This document shows positions 61,294 to 64,000 of a stretch of 64,000 nucleotides of DNA, in pieces. Position numbers and translations under genes: made by a program. Below the pieces are notes generated by a model, which was not told where the DNA came from, did not search any database, and was given only the letters and a program-made list of their open reading frames with translations. This DNA comes from Kiloniella sp. EL199 (lineage in GTDB: Bacteria > Pseudomonadota > Alphaproteobacteria > Kiloniellales > Kiloniellaceae): NCBI RefSeq assembly GCF_900313065.1, contig NZ_OMPU01000006.1, positions 502,734 to 566,733 of the forward strand, given 5' to 3'. The stretch's first letter is position 1, and each line of letters begins with the position of its first letter.

Positions 61294-61400
61294 CTATACA
61301 AACTTGAGACTACTTAATATTGCCCTTGTACCTAATTATTCTGATGATATTTCTACGCGGCAAGCGAATGCTAACCCTCTTGTTCAGAAGTATTTCACCT

Positions 61401-62471
61401 TCAATTAATTCGGTTCCCTTCAGAGGTAAATAGGTGATAATGGTCTTGCGAGGCATTGAACGAAATGTTTTCCCCCGTTCGCACTGCTGATATGCCGTCG
61501 AGCCTTGCAACAGCTTGATCTTTGGCCTCTGAATTGAAATAAATATAAGTATCTGATCCAAGTTGTTCGGCGCTTGTAACAATACCTTTTATTGCCCCTT
61601 CGTTTGAGGGCGTCATGTGTTCCGGGCGAATACCCAGCTGTAACCCCTGATTGGAATTGACCGCTGTGTTGATCATCAACTTGTCGGATGATCCAATTAA
61701 ATTGATCTTGGTTCCGTTGGTTAGATTGTCGGCGACCATTGCTGGAAACAGATTCATTTTTGGCGAACCAATAAACTCGGCAACAAAGGTATTCACCGGT
61801 TTTGTGTAGAGGTCGAGTGGCGAACCAATCTGTACAATTTCCCCGTTATTGAGGATAACAATTCGATCAGCCAAGGTCATTGCTTCAACTTGATCATGAG
61901 TAACGTAAATCATTGTGGCTTCAAGTTGCTTGTGCAGTTTCGCCAGTTCTATACGCATTTCTAATCGTAGAGCCGCATCCAGATTGGAAAGAGGTTCATC
62001 CAGTAAAATAACCTTTGGATCCCGGGCAAGTGCGCGCCCTATGGCAACACGTTGACGTTGCCCACCAGAAATTTGCCCGGGTTTCCTGTCGAGGAGCTGC
62101 TCAAGGCGAAGGATAGAGGCAATATCCTGTACCTTTTTGTCTATTATTTCTTTTGGTTGTTTTCCCAAGCGAAGCGGAAAGCCAATGTTTTCAGCAAGCG
62201 TCATGTGGGGATAAAGTGCATATGATTGAAAAACCATTGCGATGTCCCGTTCAGAAGCGGGCAGTTGATCTGCACGCCGATCACCGATCCAGAATTCTCC
62301 TGAACTGATTTCTTCCAGACCTGCAACCATGCGTAGCAGAGTGGATTTCCCACAGCCCGAAGGGCCGACAAAAACAACAAACTCGCCGGGCTGGATATCA
62401 AGATTTATATTGCGGATTACCTGGATGTCGTCGAAATTTTTATCAATGTTTTTAAGTGAAAGAGCGGTCAT
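61401..62471 (-). CDS. carbohydrate ABC transporter ATPase (MalK/UgpC type)
   Basis: A 356-residue ATPase. It has Walker A GPSGCGKST (36-44), signature ISGGQRQRVAIGRALARDPKVILLDEPLSNLDAALR, the switch MIYVTHDQVEAMTLADRI and a C-terminal TOBE-type regulatory domain (about 240-350) as in MalK and UgpC. I start at ATG 62471, whose ATGA overlaps the PfkB stop; a further upstream ATG (62525) lies inside that gene. It powers the permease at 63499. Sugar unknown. Confidence 0.92.
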   Translation of the reverse strand: MTALSLKNIDKNFDDIQVIRNINLDIQPGEFVVFVGPSGCGKSTLLRMVAGLEEISSGEFWIGDRRADQLPASERDIAMVFQSYALYPHMTLAENIGFPLRLGKQPKEIIDKKVQDIASILRLEQLLDRKPGQISGGQRQRVAIGRALARDPKVILLDEPLSNLDAALRLEMRIELAKLHKQLEATMIYVTHDQVEAMTLADRIVILNNGEIVQIGSPLDLYTKPVNTFVAEFIGSPKMNLFPAMVADNLTNGTKINLIGSSDKLMINTAVNSNQGLQLGIRPEHMTPSNEGAIKGIVTSAEQLGSDTYIYFNSEAKDQAVARLDGISAVRTGENISFNASQDHYHLFTSEGNRIN

Positions 62472-63502
62472 ATTGCCTGCTTCCTTTTCTTGAAGATCTT
62501 TTGTGCTGATCGTTGATCGGGGCATTCTTTTAAACCGACATCTTGATTGTTTGGGTAAGACCTTGGATGTGAAGAAATAGCGTGCCTTGCCGTATCAATA
62601 GCGATTTTGAGGCATGTTTCTATGGATTGAGATCTTGCGTAAGCTGCAAGAAACCCTGCATTAAAGGAATCGCCAGCCCCGATTGTATCTTTGACGATGG
62701 TTTCTGTTGATCTTTTTACCAAAGCAGGAGAACCAAACCTGTCCACTCTTGCGCCTTGCTTTCCAAGCTTGGTAACAAACAAGGAATTTTGGGGCATTTG
62801 CTTTAAGATAGATTGATAATCAAGCTCGGTTTTTTCTGACTGTTGTGATCTTTCAGTAGCTAAAAGACCCCGAGCTTCTGCTTCATTGAGTAAAACAATA
62901 TCTGTATAGAGGAGCCAGCTTAGGACTTCAGCACGTATACTGTTCGTCCATCCATTTGTTGGCCACGCTGTATCTAATGCAATTAAGCCACCTTTGGATT
63001 TAACAAATTTAAATATTTTTGTCAGAGCGGGGCGAATTGTTGGCATCAGAGATGTGCCGACGAATAGAACAACAACATTATTGAGATCCATCCCGGCAAG
63101 TCTGTTTTGTAGTTCGAGCGGCTGAAACTGGGCGACGTGGCCCGGTGTACTGAAAAAAGTTCGCTCTCCATCAGGGTGGGTAATGCCTACGGTCAAGGCT
63201 GTATCCACACTGTCTATAATCCAGTCATCGACGAGATCTGGATACTGCTTCATAAGCCAATCACCAAAGAGATCGTTGCCAATATTGACGACCATGCGGT
63301 GGCGAATACCCAATGCAGTGAGTGCTTTGGCTGTTATACCTGCCCCACCACCTTCGCGTAGATTTGCATCAGGCAAGATAACTTCGGTCCCAGGTGTTGG
63401 CCAGGGAGCTTGTGGTCCCATGATCAAATCAACATTCACTGTTCCGACTGTAATAATCTCTGGGTTCTTTAGTTTATCTTTTGGATTAGGAGCTTCTATC
63501 AT
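62468..63502 (-). CDS. PfkB-family carbohydrate kinase
   Basis: A 344-residue ribokinase-like sugar or nucleoside kinase. It shows TVGTVNVDLIMGP near the N-terminus, the glycine-rich EGGGAGITAKALTALG and the C-terminal PfkB signature DTIGAGDSFNAGFLAAYA, where GAGD holds the catalytic aspartate. It overlaps the permease gene and the ATPase gene by four bases each. Kinase and transporter thus form one catabolic operon: the imported sugar or its product is phosphorylated. Confidence 0.9.
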   Translation of the reverse strand: MIEAPNPKDKLKNPEIITVGTVNVDLIMGPQAPWPTPGTEVILPDANLREGGGAGITAKALTALGIRHRMVVNIGNDLFGDWLMKQYPDLVDDWIIDSVDTALTVGITHPDGERTFFSTPGHVAQFQPLELQNRLAGMDLNNVVVLFVGTSLMPTIRPALTKIFKFVKSKGGLIALDTAWPTNGWTNSIRAEVLSWLLYTDIVLLNEAEARGLLATERSQQSEKTELDYQSILKQMPQNSLFVTKLGKQGARVDRFGSPALVKRSTETIVKDTIGAGDSFNAGFLAAYARSQSIETCLKIAIDTARHAISSHPRSYPNNQDVGLKECPDQRSAQKIFKKRKQAI

Positions 63503-64000
63503 CCTTTAACACTCCCGCTCATTAACCCGGATACGAGCGATTTTTGTAGAAAATAAGCCATTGATACTGGTGGAATAGTGGCCAAGATTCCTGCGGCAGA
63601 GATAAGGCCATAGTCTGCAACACGCCCGGCGGCAAAGTCTGCGATGGTAACTGGAAGGGTTTTGGCCCGGACATCGTTTGTGAACAAAAGGGCATAGAAG
63701 AATTCATCCCACGCCATTAATACAGCCATTAACGCAGCTGCACCTAGTGCCGGTTTGGCGACGGGAAGGGTGATGTGCCAAATAATCTGAAGACGATTAG
63801 CGCCATCTATGAGAGGGGCCTCGTCCAGATCTATCGGGATTGCATCAAAGTTACTTTTCAGTAGCCATGTGGTGAAGGGAACAAGAATGCCGCAATATAT
63901 AGCAATCAGGGCAACATGGGTGTTGAGAAGCCCGAAAGATGCCATGGCAGAATAGAGAGGCAAGACAAGAGCGACAGGCGGCATCATAAAGGTTGCAATG
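63499..64000 (-). CDS. carbohydrate ABC transporter permease (partial)
   Basis: The C-terminal 167 residues of a MalG-type permease. Its 5' part lies beyond the window: the frame stays open through 64000 as IATFMMPPVALVLPLY. The EAA loop DEAPLIDGANRLQIIWHITLPVAKPALG is intact, and AWDEFFYALLFTNDVRAKTLPVTIADF is typical of the second permease of sugar transporters. The companion permease and binding protein are presumably upstream. Confidence 0.9.
   Translation of the reverse strand, partial: IATFMMPPVALVLPLYSAMASFGLLNTHVALIAIYCGILVPFTTWLLKSNFDAIPIDLDEAPLIDGANRLQIIWHITLPVAKPALGAAALMAVLMAWDEFFYALLFTNDVRAKTLPVTIADFAAGRVADYGLISAAGILATIPPVSMAYFLQKSLVSGLMSGSVKG

Overview
The window looks like a contiguous piece of an alphaproteobacterial chromosome, probably from a marine Rhodospirillales- or Kiloniellales-like lineage. 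This rests on the flagellar set (fliX, FliW with CsrA, a DUF6468 protein and MotE behind fliM, a single-domain FlgJ), the recA-alaS pair next to a CckA-type kinase, an IalB protein, a GTTC-N7-GTTC SOS box and CtrA-type TTAA-N7-TTAA boxes. The genus cannot be fixed from this sequence alone. I see no tRNA, rRNA, insertion sequence, prophage or CRISPR array.

Layout. (1) 34-6315: a surface-glycan tailoring block. Four overlapping plus-strand genes (PhyH dioxygenase, TylF-like methyltransferase, second PhyH dioxygenase, SAM methyltransferase) meet four minus-strand genes (propeller glycosidase-like protein, WbqC, NeuD/PglD-type acyltransferase, RmlA) tail to tail. (2) 6358-31948: a large flagellar and chemotaxis region. 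It holds the late operon flgI-flgJ-flgN-flgK-flgL-fliW; divergent fliX and dksA; flgF-flgG-flgA-flgH; divergent fliL-fliM-DUF6468-motE; cheY-cheZ-motB paralog-motB-large AMIN/TPR-like protein; csrA-fhlB-unknown-fliO-fliP; and flgB-flgC-fliE-fliQ-fliR-flhB. (3) 32027-46444: cckA, recA with an SOS operator, an IalB-family protein, alaS, an MFS transporter, an MscS channel, two cyclophilins, icd, a LOG-family hydrolase and a LysM protein. (4) 46598-48731: phospholipid synthesis (psd, pssA, a third CDP-alcohol transferase). (5) 48790-53767: a PadR-MFP-RND efflux operon. (6) 54071-55032: an orphan rod-like flagellar protein and a PilZ protein. (7) 55619-61236: a complete dppABCDF peptide transporter. 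(8) 61401-64000: the end of a carbohydrate ABC operon with a PfkB kinase.

Regulatory reading. The flagellar region carries the sequence marks of a Caulobacter-like hierarchy. Exact TTAA-N7-TTAA boxes lie upstream of fliL, flgB and the orphan rod-like gene at 54071. Sigma-54 elements (TGGCAC with GC at the correct spacing) lie upstream of flgF and flgI. CckA, the kinase that feeds CtrA, is encoded just downstream of flhB. A FliW/CsrA pair is overlaid on this, and the csrA leader can form a GGA-loop hairpin of the kind CsrA binds.

The least explained items are the PhyH/TylF/PhyH/methyltransferase operon with its convergent glycan partners; the tandem MotB pair in which the upstream copy lacks the proton-carrying aspartate; the 1217-residue exported repeat protein translationally coupled to motB; and the CtrA-box-linked orphan rod-like gene next to PilZ.
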